Source: Clostridiales bacterium | GTDB lineage: Bacteria > Bacillota > Clostridia > Lachnospirales > Cellulosilyticaceae | Assembly: GCA_019418225.1 (NCBI GenBank) | Contig: DYCF01000083.1 | Span: 1 to 6,959 of the forward strand | DNA length: 6,959 nt | Reading direction: 5' to 3' | Shown here: positions 1 to 6,660 of the stretch, piece by piece | Layout: every line of letters starts with the position of its first letter | Position numbering within the stretch: the stretch's first letter is position 1 | The notes under the pieces: generated by a model | Seen by the model: the letters and a program-made list of their open reading frames with translations, nothing else | The model's database searches: none | What the model was told of the DNA's origin: nothing | Made by a program: the position numbers and the translations under genes

Positions 1-15
1 TCTGTTCTACATGTT

Positions 16-31
16 GGTGATTTCTTTCACC
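16..31 (-). promoter_or_regulatory. Small inverted repeat in the leader of the left-edge transcript
   Basis: GGTGA and TCACC arms (5 bp) enclose six bases just downstream of the predicted transcription start of the consensus promoter. It would form a small hairpin near the 5' end of the mRNA or serve as a DNA operator. The sequence is cut by the window edge, so its role cannot be judged. Confidence 0.3.
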
Positions 32-41
32 TGATGATGTA

Positions 42-70
42 ATTATAATACACGCTTCCGTGTGTGTCAA
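42..70 (-). promoter_or_regulatory. Perfect-consensus sigma-70 promoter firing off the left edge
   Basis: Read on the minus strand, TTGACA (65-70) is followed by exactly 17 bases and then TATAAT (42-47), so both hexamers and the spacing match the vegetative sigma-factor consensus. The bases just upstream of the -35 (71-95) are runs of A and T with an AAAATATTTT palindrome (82-91), which could act as an UP element. The spacer holds an inverted repeat, ACACG/CGTGT (50-54 and 59-63), that could be a repressor site. Transcription should start near 35 and run out of the window, so the gene it drives is not visible. It lies downstream of the LRAT-like gene on the same strand, so that neighbouring gene begins its own transcription unit. 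Confidence 0.85.
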
Positions 71-107
71 TAATTATTTTTAAAATATTTTGTTTTTATG
101 ATAGTTA

Positions 108-142
108 GAACTAGCAACACACTTTTACTATATCGCTAGTTC
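108..142 (-). terminator. Hairpin after the LRAT-like gene, possible weak terminator
   Basis: Perfect 8-bp arms GAACTAGC (108-115) and GCTAGTTC (135-142) enclose a 19-base loop, starting 12 bases past the stop codon of the LRAT-like gene. On the minus strand it is not followed by a proper T-run (the next bases are TAACTATC), so it is not a textbook intrinsic terminator. Its place between a stop codon and a fresh promoter fits a transcript end or mRNA-stabilising structure. Confidence 0.4.
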
Positions 143-154
143 CATATGATTCTA

Positions 155-637
155 CTAATACTCTGCCTCTACGCGCCAAATTTCATCAGCTAACCATTTC
201 AATGGTCCGCGTGATGGTCGTAGAAATCTAGCTGCCATACCTTCTATACTAAGTTGTGTAGATTCTAGTTGACCTGTTTTACACCAAATAGCAAAGTGTT
301 CACAGTTATGGCCAAACAAGTTATAATCGCCTTTTCCAATCATGGATCTAGCACGTTGAACAGTTTTACGGGGCCCATAAAATCTAGCAGTTACATCAGA
401 GTCTTGGAAAATAGATAATAAACTATCGTCCTCAGCAATATATAAGGTATCTCCATCACAAAACTCTTCAATGCTAGTTTCAGCAATGCGTCCATCAAGT
501 GGTGAATCCCCTTTTATATAGTGGATAATTTTATGATATCCAGCATATACGCCATAATGCTGATATACATCACCAAAGAAGAAGTTACTTCGTTGACAAA
601 ATACGATATCACCTAATTTTAACTTTCTTGAACCCAT
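155..637 (-). CDS. LRAT/PLAAT-type (permuted NlpC/P60 superfamily) cysteine hydrolase or acyltransferase
   Basis: This encodes a 160-residue protein with the signature of the LRAT domain, a permuted papain-like fold that transfers or removes acyl groups, often on phospholipids. Residues 8-13 (LGDIVF) begin the domain. H27 lies in HYGVYAG, H39 follows twelve residues later in IIHYI, and the nucleophile C112 lies in HNCEHFA. The 12-residue His-His spacing and the NCEHF box are those of animal LRAT and PLAAT (H-rev107) enzymes, so the catalytic triad looks intact. There is no signal peptide or clear membrane helix. Start: the frame opens with GTG at 658, but GGGAGAG (643-649) sits five bases before the ATG at 637, so the ATG is preferred. 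It follows the 114-residue gene by 22 bases and is probably cotranscribed with it. The family call is firm; the substrate is unknown and could be lipid, peptide or amide. Confidence 0.88.
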   Translation of the reverse strand: MGSRKLKLGDIVFCQRSNFFFGDVYQHYGVYAGYHKIIHYIKGDSPLDGRIAETSIEEFCDGDTLYIAEDDSLLSIFQDSDVTARFYGPRKTVQRARSMIGKGDYNLFGHNCEHFAIWCKTGQLESTQLSIEGMAARFLRPSRGPLKWLADEIWRVEAEY

Positions 638-659
638 TATTACTCTCCCATACAACACA

Positions 660-1004
660 TCACTTATGATTATTCATATACGTAATAATATCATCTAAAG
701 AAATATTCTGATTCTTGCCTCGTAATAATCGCCATACCTTTCTAACTAATTTATAGAACAGATATAAACCAGCCAATGGCCAAAATACACAAAATGGATT
801 TTGTTCAAATGGATTTCGCGGATGAGGAAAGGGTCCAGGCATAGGTCCTATAATATTAGGCCAACTGTGTTCTTGATATACCCCTTTAGGATGAACACCG
901 GTTTTATTTCTATTGGTAGAAATATATTCCACTACATCCTCGTATAATTTAGGATCTTCTTTTTTTACACTTTCAAGCGCTTCTTTGATAACATCTGTTT
1001 TCAT
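660..1004 (-). CDS. Small unknown protein with one likely membrane segment
   Basis: I do not recognise this 114-residue protein. Residues 1-30 look helical and charged. Residues 48-70 are rich in proline (PNIIGPMPGPFPHPRNPF region), and residues 71-87 are hydrophobic and aromatic (FCVFWPLAGLYLFYKLV), followed at once by basic residues (RKVWRLLRGK). This is the pattern of a single membrane-associated helix with a cytoplasmic positive flank. The C-terminal 15 residues may form another helix. Start: the open frame reaches a GTG at 1013, but that codon overlaps the ribosome binding site AGAGGTG (1011-1017), which lies six bases before the ATG at 1004. It is first in a two-gene unit with the LRAT-like gene, with a 22-base gap. 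A membrane anchor or partner for that enzyme is possible but is inference only. Confidence 0.75.
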   Translation of the reverse strand: MKTDVIKEALESVKKEDPKLYEDVVEYISTNRNKTGVHPKGVYQEHSWPNIIGPMPGPFPHPRNPFEQNPFCVFWPLAGLYLFYKLVRKVWRLLRGKNQNISLDDIITYMNNHK

Positions 1005-1219
1005 ACAATACACCTCTATACTACAAACAATATTAGAATAACTTACTGATTACATGTATATTGTACAAAAGTGTATGCGTATAAAATGACACGTTAAAAT
1101 CTACTAATATGTATTTATACGATGAATTGTAAAATATATTGCGACAACTAAAAAACTCATCTTGGAGATATCGTGTAAAATGTAAATAACCACAAATACA
1201 TGACACGGAGGTCTCTAAT
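1005..1219. other. AT-rich intergenic region between the LRAT unit and the IS30 remnant
   Basis: This must contain the minus-strand promoter of the two-gene LRAT unit and whatever is left of the IS30 left end. I find no pair of hexamers good enough to name as a promoter. An imperfect inverted repeat (CGTGT, TGTA at 1172-1184 against TACA, ACACG at 1197-1207) runs into the ribosome binding site GGAGGT (1207-1212) of the dead transposase. It could be the left end of the element or a hairpin over its translation start. No gene is visible here. Confidence 0.4.
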
Positions 1220-2016
1220 ATGAGCTATATATCTTACCATAGACAAACGAAGTCAAATAGAAGTTTTAAGAAAAGAAGGTTACTCTGTTCGCAGAATTGC
1301 TAGCTTAATCGGTGTCCATCATTCTACCGTAGCAAGAGAATTAAATCACGTTAAAGGCGAATATTCTGCAATTAAAGCACAGCAGTTAGCAATTAGTAAG
1401 TCTGCAAATAAAGGCAGACCAACAAAGTTAACTCCTTAATTATCCGCTTTAATTGAATCTAGATTACAACAAACTTTGTCTTCATAAGAAAAAGTCGGTG
1501 CTGAATTAGTTGGAGTTCTAAGCTTTAAGACAATATATTCTTGGATCCATCGTGGTTTTCTTACTGTAACGAAAACTGTACTTCGACAGAAAGGGAAAAA
1601 GCCCGATACACAAGAAAAGCGTGGACGATTCACTGTTAAAAGAACCATTAAAGAACGACCTCAAGGAGTTGAAGACCGCGAGTTTTTTGGTCATTGAGAG
1701 CTAGATACAATAGTTTCTCCCAGAGGCCAAAGTAAAATCTGTTTAGCTACATTTGTTGAACGTAAAACTCGATTCTATATAGCAGTAAAAATGGAGGACC
1801 GAACTAAGGATTTTATTAGCTATTAGTTCGCTATACAAAACATTAACAAGTAAAGCACTCAAAACCTTTACAGTGGACCGTCGTAAAGAATTTACATGCT
1901 ATGAACAGGTTGAAACCGAGTTTAGAATACCAATGTATTTTTCTGATGCTTATGCAGCATGGTAACGTAGATCTAATGAAAATAGTAACGGTTTACTTCG
2001 AGAATTTTTTCCTAAG
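1220..2016 (+). pseudogene. Decayed IS30-family transposase
   Basis: A good ribosome binding site (GGAGGT, 1207-1212) precedes the ATG at 1220, but the reading frame is broken. Near 1229-1232 about two bases are missing. The next frame carries the N-terminal helix-turn-helix region (IEVLRKEGYSVRRIASLIGV, then HHSTVARELN), with stops at 1437-1439 and 1485-1487. The catalytic core reads FGH-stop-ELDT with TGA in place of Trp (1695-1697). It then has GQSKICLATFVERKTRF, a TAG at 1824-1826, a second frameshift near 1827-1840, TVDRRKEF, a TAA at 1963-1965 and NENSNGLLREFFPK. The DDE residues are still readable as D (1704-1706), D (1876-1878) and E (1978-1980), with the 33-residue D-to-E spacing usual in IS30. 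Homology stops at FFPK, so roughly the last 45-60 residues are gone. It cannot make a functional transposase. I could not identify terminal inverted repeats or a target duplication. Confidence 0.93.
1220..2016 (+). mobile_element. IS30-family insertion sequence remnant, ends not defined
   Basis: The remnant is defined only by its transposase pseudogene. The left boundary lies somewhere between about 1010 and 1207, and the right boundary is lost, because similarity ends at 2016 just before a hairpin and the end of the convergent operon. It is too damaged to move on its own. It sits between two accessory gene units, so it may mark an old insertion or recombination point. Confidence 0.75.
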
Positions 2017-2030
2017 ATTTGATAATCTTA
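2013..2030. terminator. Hairpin between the IS30 remnant and the convergent operon
   Basis: Perfect 7-bp arms TAAGATT (2013-2019) and AATCTTA (2024-2030) enclose a four-base loop, 34 bases past the stop codon of the last operon gene. On the minus strand it is followed by GGAAAAAA rather than a T-run, and on the plus strand by TTATAAT, so it is a poor intrinsic terminator in either direction. It may still mark the 3' end of the operon transcript. Confidence 0.35.
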
Positions 2031-2064
2031 TTATAATGAATACTATTAAATATGATGATATATA

Positions 2065-2676
2065 TTACTTATTAAGAAAGAATTTAATCCCCTCTTGACT
2101 TTTAAAGTTAATATTACAATCATCAGAAAACTCATTTCCATTTAACCAATATATCACAGCTTCACACCAATCAGACATCATATCTTCATTAAAGTAAAAA
2201 ATATCTGCAACATCAACTACATAGTCTAAGTACTTATAATATAATTCATGATCTAATGCAAGTATCGCTAACCACCAAAAAATCAACTTATATTCATACA
2301 AACCAATTTTTTGTTTGTTAAATCTATATATTTTGTTATTAATATTATTAGCCGGTTTTCCTAGTTCTTTATTAAATATACGACATGCTTTTCCTGTTAT
2401 CAAATCATTTATTGAATGTATATCAGATTGAGAATCATCTCCTATAGAATACAGAAAAAAGCCTGACTTAAATTTTTTAGGTGAAACTTCTTCTAAAATT
2501 GTTGAAACAAATTGATTTTTACTATCATAACACCACTTTGGTGTAAATATATTTATTTCAAATGAAACTACATCCTTATTTCTTTTCTTATTTCCATACC
2601 ACTGAAACCACTCTTGTAGTAATCCTACTCGATATCTAAATGATTCAACATTACTATTCTCACAATTATATGTCAT
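2065..2676 (-). CDS. Unknown 203-residue protein, last gene of the ATPase operon (candidate immunity or accessory protein)
   Basis: I do not recognise this family. The protein has no signal peptide and is rich in Trp, Tyr and Phe. Its C-terminal half contains an aromatic, helical stretch (YEYKLIFWWLAILALDHELY, then YYKYLDYVVDVADIFYF), and an acidic tail region follows. It lacks recognisable catalytic motifs. Its size, soluble character and position after a predicted nuclease/membrane effector are what one expects of an immunity protein. That is inference from layout, and an accessory subunit is equally possible. Start: the open frame reaches a TTG at 2691, but GGAGAG (2684-2689) lies seven bases before the ATG at 2676, so the ATG is preferred. 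The gap to the previous gene is 36 bases, the widest in the operon. The gene ends convergently with the IS30 remnant. Confidence 0.8.
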   Translation of the reverse strand: MTYNCENSNVESFRYRVGLLQEWFQWYGNKKRNKDVVSFEINIFTPKWCYDSKNQFVSTILEEVSPKKFKSGFFLYSIGDDSQSDIHSINDLITGKACRIFNKELGKPANNINNKIYRFNKQKIGLYEYKLIFWWLAILALDHELYYKYLDYVVDVADIFYFNEDMMSDWCEAVIYWLNGNEFSDDCNINFKSQEGIKFFLNK

Positions 2677-2712
2677 TCTATGTCTCTCCAAACTTAACTT
2701 TTGCTATAGTTT

Positions 2713-3492
2713 TCATTTACTAACTCTACTACTTATATCAATATGATTCTTAAAAATAATACTTTTCACAATTTCTTTTAAACCACTAACTCTATATTCA
2801 GGATCATAGAAATAATCAATAAAGTTAATCTGAATCACATTATTCAACTTTTTGGCAACAGTCTTATCTACATCAATTCCAAGATTTCCTCCCTTATATA
2901 CAACCTCATCTCTCAACTTTTTTTGTAAGTTTTTTGGCAAGATAACTTTTTCAAATTTGATACCAGATTTATATAGTGACTTATAATCCCTACCATCGAC
3001 CTGTATTACAGGATTTCCAAAAATTCCTATATATTCAGTGTTAGCAATATTAATATCTATTTTATAATTTTGGTTTTCATTAGAGCTTAAATATATTACT
3101 TTTGGATTCTTTTTAACCAATTCATCCAATTCTTGCTGATTAAATACTATAAACTCAACATTAGATAATATATTCATATCAGATGTTAAACGACGCAATC
3201 GATTTAACTTTTCTTCATTTTTCTGAATCTCATGTACTTCTATATCTAGATTTTCATACTCTATACCAAGAATATTGCATAATGTATTAACATAGGATGC
3301 ATCAGTAGTATCAATTGAAATAATCTGAGATACTATATCATTATAATCACGTGCCTCTAACCATATTCTTAATTTTTCATTATGATAATATCTCACTAAA
3401 TTCTCAATATCAGCATATTGTTGCAATTCATCTAATGTTCGAGCCTTTAAATTGTTTTCAAAGATTAATGGGAACTTGATTTTTTTCGCCAT
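2713..3492 (-). CDS. Unknown 259-residue partner protein with an N-terminal helical module
   Basis: This is the third gene of the operon. Residues about 6-77 form a compact helical module with the pattern FPL...L.ARTLDELQQYADIENLV, then YYHNEKLRIWLEARDYNDIV and LCNILGI. From memory, a similar module (EL..F....LL..Y..G.L..WL..R.Y..EA....LC.ILGV) begins many uncharacterised Bacillota proteins; I cannot name it. A coiled-coil-like stretch follows (about 85-105, EIQKNEEKLNRLRRL). The rest is mixed strand and helix, including EYIGIFGNPVIQVDG (153-167) and GIKFEKVILP (177-186). No catalytic motif, signal peptide or membrane helix is visible, so a cytoplasmic adaptor or regulatory role is more likely than an enzyme. 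The ribosome binding site AAGGGA (3503-3508) lies ten bases before the ATG, inside the 22-base gap after the nuclease-like gene. Function is unknown. Confidence 0.82.
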   Translation of the reverse strand: MAKKIKFPLIFENNLKARTLDELQQYADIENLVRYYHNEKLRIWLEARDYNDIVSQIISIDTTDASYVNTLCNILGIEYENLDIEVHEIQKNEEKLNRLRRLTSDMNILSNVEFIVFNQQELDELVKKNPKVIYLSSNENQNYKIDINIANTEYIGIFGNPVIQVDGRDYKSLYKSGIKFEKVILPKNLQKKLRDEVVYKGGNLGIDVDKTVAKKLNNVIQINFIDYFYDPEYRVSGLKEIVKSIIFKNHIDISSRVSK

Positions 3493-3514
3493 AAATATTT
3501 ATTCCCTTCTATAA

Positions 3515-4978
3515 CTACTTAAATGGATTTATCAGGTTTACTATACTTTTAATGCCCCTATAAACTGCACAACTTATGTTTTTTATAATAGCAATTTTAA
3601 ATTTAGCAAGCTTCTTTTCTCCATTATATATCGCTTTACCTATAAATGAGCCTGCAATAGCACCAACTATTCCTCCGACAATATTACCCACTCCAGGCAC
3701 AACTGAACCCAATGTAGCACCAATTTCTGCACCATAAAGGAATCCCATATGACTAGCAACCCCTATAGTAGATGCTTCCCCCATTCGATCTATAGCCTCT
3801 AAAGATGTAATTTCTCCATTTCCGAGTTTATAAAGTACTTTTGCATTTTCAATAATTATTGCTCCAGCTAAACCTAATGATGCAGCAGAAGTATTCTTAG
3901 CTATTGGTAACATACCTTTTCGTGTTGCAACTACAAGTGCTCCTGTTGTCGCAGCTTTTGCGCCTGAATCTGCACCTGTAACAAATGCAGTTTCTATAAC
4001 TGTATCAGATTTAACATCTTTACCATTCAACAAATCTCCCACAACTTGAATGGAAGCTCCCAATGCTGCGCCGGTAACACTAGCAAGCATAGTTTGTTTT
4101 CCAATATTAGTAATCAGTTGTTTATTTTTGTAATAACTCCAATCCTTTTTTCTTAAAGATTTTCCATCTTGCGCCCTATTTTGCAATGTTTTTGCTTGTC
4201 TTTTGCTTAACGCATCAGAAGAAACCCCATCATCTGTTTTAATTTGATCTGATACTGTTTTCTGTTTACTAAGTTTAGACTTAACAACATCAGTTTGATT
4301 TTTAGGGACTAATATACGTTGATTATTATAATTTTTATCATTCACCATGCTAGCCGTTGCATTTGCATCTTTGCCAAATTTCACTTGGTGTCGCTGTATA
4401 TTTTTTTGCCCCCAAAACTTATCATCAACAGCTATATCTACAGAGTTTTTACCATATGTTTGTCCAGCGTCTGGTTGTAAAACACGTGCTCTAAAATTAG
4501 AATTCTCTAATGATGCATTAGCATTAAATGTATTTACTAACTCTTGTTCAGCTATAAAACCATCTAAATTAGGATTTTGATTAATAGTCCCTGCTTGTGT
4601 AGTTACTACATTAATCATATCCTCATTACATCTTGCAAGTGTACTATCAATCTCCAATAAATATTGCGTGAATCTTTCAGCACTAAAAGTTTCTCCACCT
4701 TTTAAAATTGTATTATTAAGCCATGCACTTCGACTTACATTATTGGATTTCGCCTTTTTATAATCATCTTGGGCTTTTTCATAACGCTTTAACGATTCTA
4801 TACTAGACTTTGCAAGTTCATCAGCCTCTTCTTCACTAATTTCAGGCATTTCTGATTTAAAATAATCCTTTAACCATACTTGGTTAGATACACCTGATTT
4901 ATTTACAGAATTATCATAAGAGCTAGTTGCTTTTTTTAATAAACCTTCAAATGCTTTCACATTAATAGTATTTGCCAT
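3515..4978 (-). CDS. Predicted effector: PD-(D/E)XK-like nuclease core with a glycine-zipper membrane C-terminus
   Basis: The 487-residue protein has three parts. Residues 1-130 are mostly helical, with a charged, coiled-coil-like stretch at about 48-78. Residues about 135-235 look like a restriction-endonuclease-type fold: E144 in a helix (GFIAEQELVNTFN), D181 in a strand (NSVDIAV) and Q198-V-K200 (RHQVKFG), giving the E...D...QxK pattern, then a lysine-rich linker. From about 295 the chain turns rich in Gly and Ala, with hydrophobic stretches and a glycine zipper at 420-450 (GATLGSVVPGVGNIVGGIVG onward). It ends in a basic amphipathic tail. No N-terminal signal peptide is seen. This suggests a membrane-inserting or membrane-tethered nuclease, as in toxins or defence effectors. 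The nuclease and membrane assignments rest on motif pattern alone. Start: ATG at 4978 with GGAGGA (4982-4987) overlapping the end of the ATPase gene region; the alternative ATG at 5002 has no such site. Only 10 bases separate it from the ATPase stop, so translation is probably coupled. Confidence 0.78.
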   Translation of the reverse strand: MANTINVKAFEGLLKKATSSYDNSVNKSGVSNQVWLKDYFKSEMPEISEEEADELAKSSIESLKRYEKAQDDYKKAKSNNVSRSAWLNNTILKGGETFSAERFTQYLLEIDSTLARCNEDMINVVTTQAGTINQNPNLDGFIAEQELVNTFNANASLENSNFRARVLQPDAGQTYGKNSVDIAVDDKFWGQKNIQRHQVKFGKDANATASMVNDKNYNNQRILVPKNQTDVVKSKLSKQKTVSDQIKTDDGVSSDALSKRQAKTLQNRAQDGKSLRKKDWSYYKNKQLITNIGKQTMLASVTGAALGASIQVVGDLLNGKDVKSDTVIETAFVTGADSGAKAATTGALVVATRKGMLPIAKNTSAASLGLAGAIIIENAKVLYKLGNGEITSLEAIDRMGEASTIGVASHMGFLYGAEIGATLGSVVPGVGNIVGGIVGAIAGSFIGKAIYNGEKKLAKFKIAIIKNISCAVYRGIKSIVNLINPFK

Positions 4979-4988
4979 GATTCCTCCA

Positions 4989-6476
4989 TTATTTTGAAGC
5001 ATTCTTAAATTTCTTTTCTTTATACATCTTAATCATGTCATCTATGGATTTGCTCATGATAACCTTTAATGAATGTGTATTATCAATAGATTTAATAATA
5101 TCATCAGTAGTAACTGCGTTACGTTCAGATGTGAAAGCTAATTCTATGGCATCTTTAACAACACCTTCAATATCTGCACCACTATATCCATCTGTTTTAC
5201 TAACAATTTTATTTAAATCTATATTAGGTAAATCTGTTGGACGTCTTTTTTCTAGATGAATTTTAAAGATTTGCTCTCGTTCTTTATTATTTGGAAACTC
5301 AACAAAAAATACTTCATCAAGTCGACCTTTACGTATCAATTCCGCAGGTAATTTATTCACATCATTTGCAGTCATAATAACAAAAACTTGGCTTTTCTTC
5401 TCCTGTAGCCATGTTAAAAAAGATCCAAGTAATCGATTCGTAATATCGCCTGTAGATGAACCACCACTAACACCAGAGAAAGCTTTTTCAATCTCATCAA
5501 TCCACAAAACACATGGAGAGATATCTTCAGCTATCTTTATTGCCTTACGCATATTTTGTTCAGATTCACCGACATACTTCCCCATAATGCGCCCCATATC
5601 TAACCGTAACAATGGAGCATTAAAAAGTTTAGCAGTCGCTTTAGCACTTAATGACTTACCACAACCTGGAATACCTGCAATTAGAACCCCTTTTGGCATA
5701 TCTACACCAAAAGCTTTAGCTGCATCTATATCTTTATATATCTTTGCCTTATTTTGAATCCACGCTTTTAAAACCTCTAAGCCACCAATATCATTCATCG
5801 TTTCATCTAATGCAATCATCTCTAGAACACCAGACTTCTTAACAATTTGTTTTTTTTGTTCTAGTACCAACTCAAGATCATTAGATGTAATTTCACCGTC
5901 ATCTGCATAAGATAATGCTAAAATATTTTCGATTTCATATTTTGATAGTCCTCTAAATGCATTAACAAGCTTTCCTTTTAATATATTATCAATTGGAATA
6001 TCTTGTTCATTACAAAACTGTTCAATACATAAAGCTATCTCATTTGGTTTAACTGCATCTTCATCTATAATGGTTACGAATGGTTCCAACTCTACAGGTA
6101 ACTCAATATTTTCTCCTAGTAAAACTAAAGTACATTCTTCAACTACGCCTGTAGTAATTAACTGGGCAATGTATTTTAAAAGACCAATAACTTTTGGATT
6201 ACTAATATGATGTCTAATATCTTTCAAGATAACAATAGAGGAATTTAAATCTTCACCACCGGTAGATACTAATAATTGCAACATTGAATCTAATGTTATA
6301 TCATTAGCATCTGATTCATTTACTACCATACCAATTTCTGACCATTGAATAACAGTTCTACTATCATCCAAATTTGCTAATGTATTAACAGCATTAGGCT
6401 CATCATATGTGTTATACATTAAAATAGGAAATCCGGCATCCATATAACGTGCTAATTTACTTTCAGATGTATTCAT
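4989..6476 (-). CDS. Ycf46-type AAA family ATPase
   Basis: This 495-residue protein matches the length and layout of the Ycf46 group of AAA ATPases, relatives of the Cdc48/FtsH class. An N-terminal domain of about 215 residues looks like a divergent, probably inactive ATPase-like domain. A linker KSGVLEMI (214-221) leads to the C-terminal AAA module: Walker A GIPGCGKS (268-275), VGESEQNMRKA, Walker B CVLWIDE (322-328) followed by IEKAF, FLTWLQEK, sensor 1 TAND (369-372), arginine-finger region RKGRLDE (382-388), and GYSGADIEG (430-438) in the small helical subdomain. All residues needed for ATP hydrolysis in a ring are present. It probably remodels or loads a protein partner in the cytoplasm, most simply the nuclease-like protein encoded next. 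Start: GGGGGA (6483-6488) lies six bases before the ATG at 6476, so the TTG two codons earlier is not used. It is the first gene of the operon. The partner is inferred. Confidence 0.95.
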   Translation of the reverse strand: MNTSESKLARYMDAGFPILMYNTYDEPNAVNTLANLDDSRTVIQWSEIGMVVNESDANDITLDSMLQLLVSTGGEDLNSSIVILKDIRHHISNPKVIGLLKYIAQLITTGVVEECTLVLLGENIELPVELEPFVTIIDEDAVKPNEIALCIEQFCNEQDIPIDNILKGKLVNAFRGLSKYEIENILALSYADDGEITSNDLELVLEQKKQIVKKSGVLEMIALDETMNDIGGLEVLKAWIQNKAKIYKDIDAAKAFGVDMPKGVLIAGIPGCGKSLSAKATAKLFNAPLLRLDMGRIMGKYVGESEQNMRKAIKIAEDISPCVLWIDEIEKAFSGVSGGSSTGDITNRLLGSFLTWLQEKKSQVFVIMTANDVNKLPAELIRKGRLDEVFFVEFPNNKEREQIFKIHLEKRRPTDLPNIDLNKIVSKTDGYSGADIEGVVKDAIELAFTSERNAVTTDDIIKSIDNTHSLKVIMSKSIDDMIKMYKEKKFKNASK

Positions 6477-6508
6477 TTTCAATCCCCCAAAAATATGTTA
6501 ATATCCTC

Positions 6509-6593
6509 ATTTATACTTAGTTCTTCATTTTTACTTCATGAAATATCATATCATAAATAATTTAAAATGAATACTAATATATGAAGTATAAAT
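6509..6593. repeat. Inverted repeats bracketing the candidate operon promoter
   Basis: ATTTATACTT (6509-6518) is repeated perfectly in inverted form as AAGTATAAAT (6584-6593). ACTTCAT (6533-6539) is likewise inverted as ATGAAGT (6581-6587). TTCATGAA (6535-6542) is itself a palindrome. These sites flank the candidate -10 and -35 and could bind a regulator. In such AT-rich sequence some repeats are expected by chance. Confidence 0.35.
6545..6573 (-). promoter_or_regulatory. Weak candidate promoter for the ATPase operon
   Basis: TATGAT (6545-6550) is a good -10 hexamer on the minus strand, and an overlapping second copy lies at 6550-6555. The matching -35 position, 17 bases upstream, is TATTCA (6568-6573), which agrees with TTGACA at only three of six bases. 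A promoter is required somewhere here because the palindrome at 6661-6689 separates the operon from the gene upstream. A weak -35 would fit a promoter that needs an activator. Confidence 0.35.
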
Positions 6594-6660
6594 ATCACAT
6601 AATATATTAGTTTAAAATATGTAATTACTACTTAAAATCAAATTTTTTAATATAGAAAGA

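Noticed and set aside
1..40. Riboswitch or T-box leader in the left-edge transcript
   Set aside because: Only one 5-bp stem is visible and no conserved T-box or aptamer motif is present before the window ends.
638..658. Upstream GTG start for the LRAT-like gene
   Set aside because: The extra seven codons contain the ribosome binding site that serves the ATG at 637.
1436..1648. 70-codon minus-strand open frame
   Set aside because: It lies wholly antisense to recognisable IS30 transposase sequence and has no ribosome binding site or protein resemblance.
1901..2098. 65-codon plus-strand open frame
   Set aside because: It reads out of frame through the transposase catalytic core and into the end of the convergent operon gene, so it is a by-product of the decayed frame.
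4347..4580. 77-codon plus-strand open frame
   Set aside because: It is antisense to the conserved nuclease-like core, with no ribosome binding site.
4979..5002. Upstream ATG at 5002 for the nuclease-like gene
   Set aside because: The extra codons contain the GGAGGA site for the ATG at 4978 and overlap the ATPase stop region.
5035..5259. 74-codon plus-strand open frame
   Set aside because: It is antisense to the AAA ATPase C-terminal region, which is clearly the coding strand.
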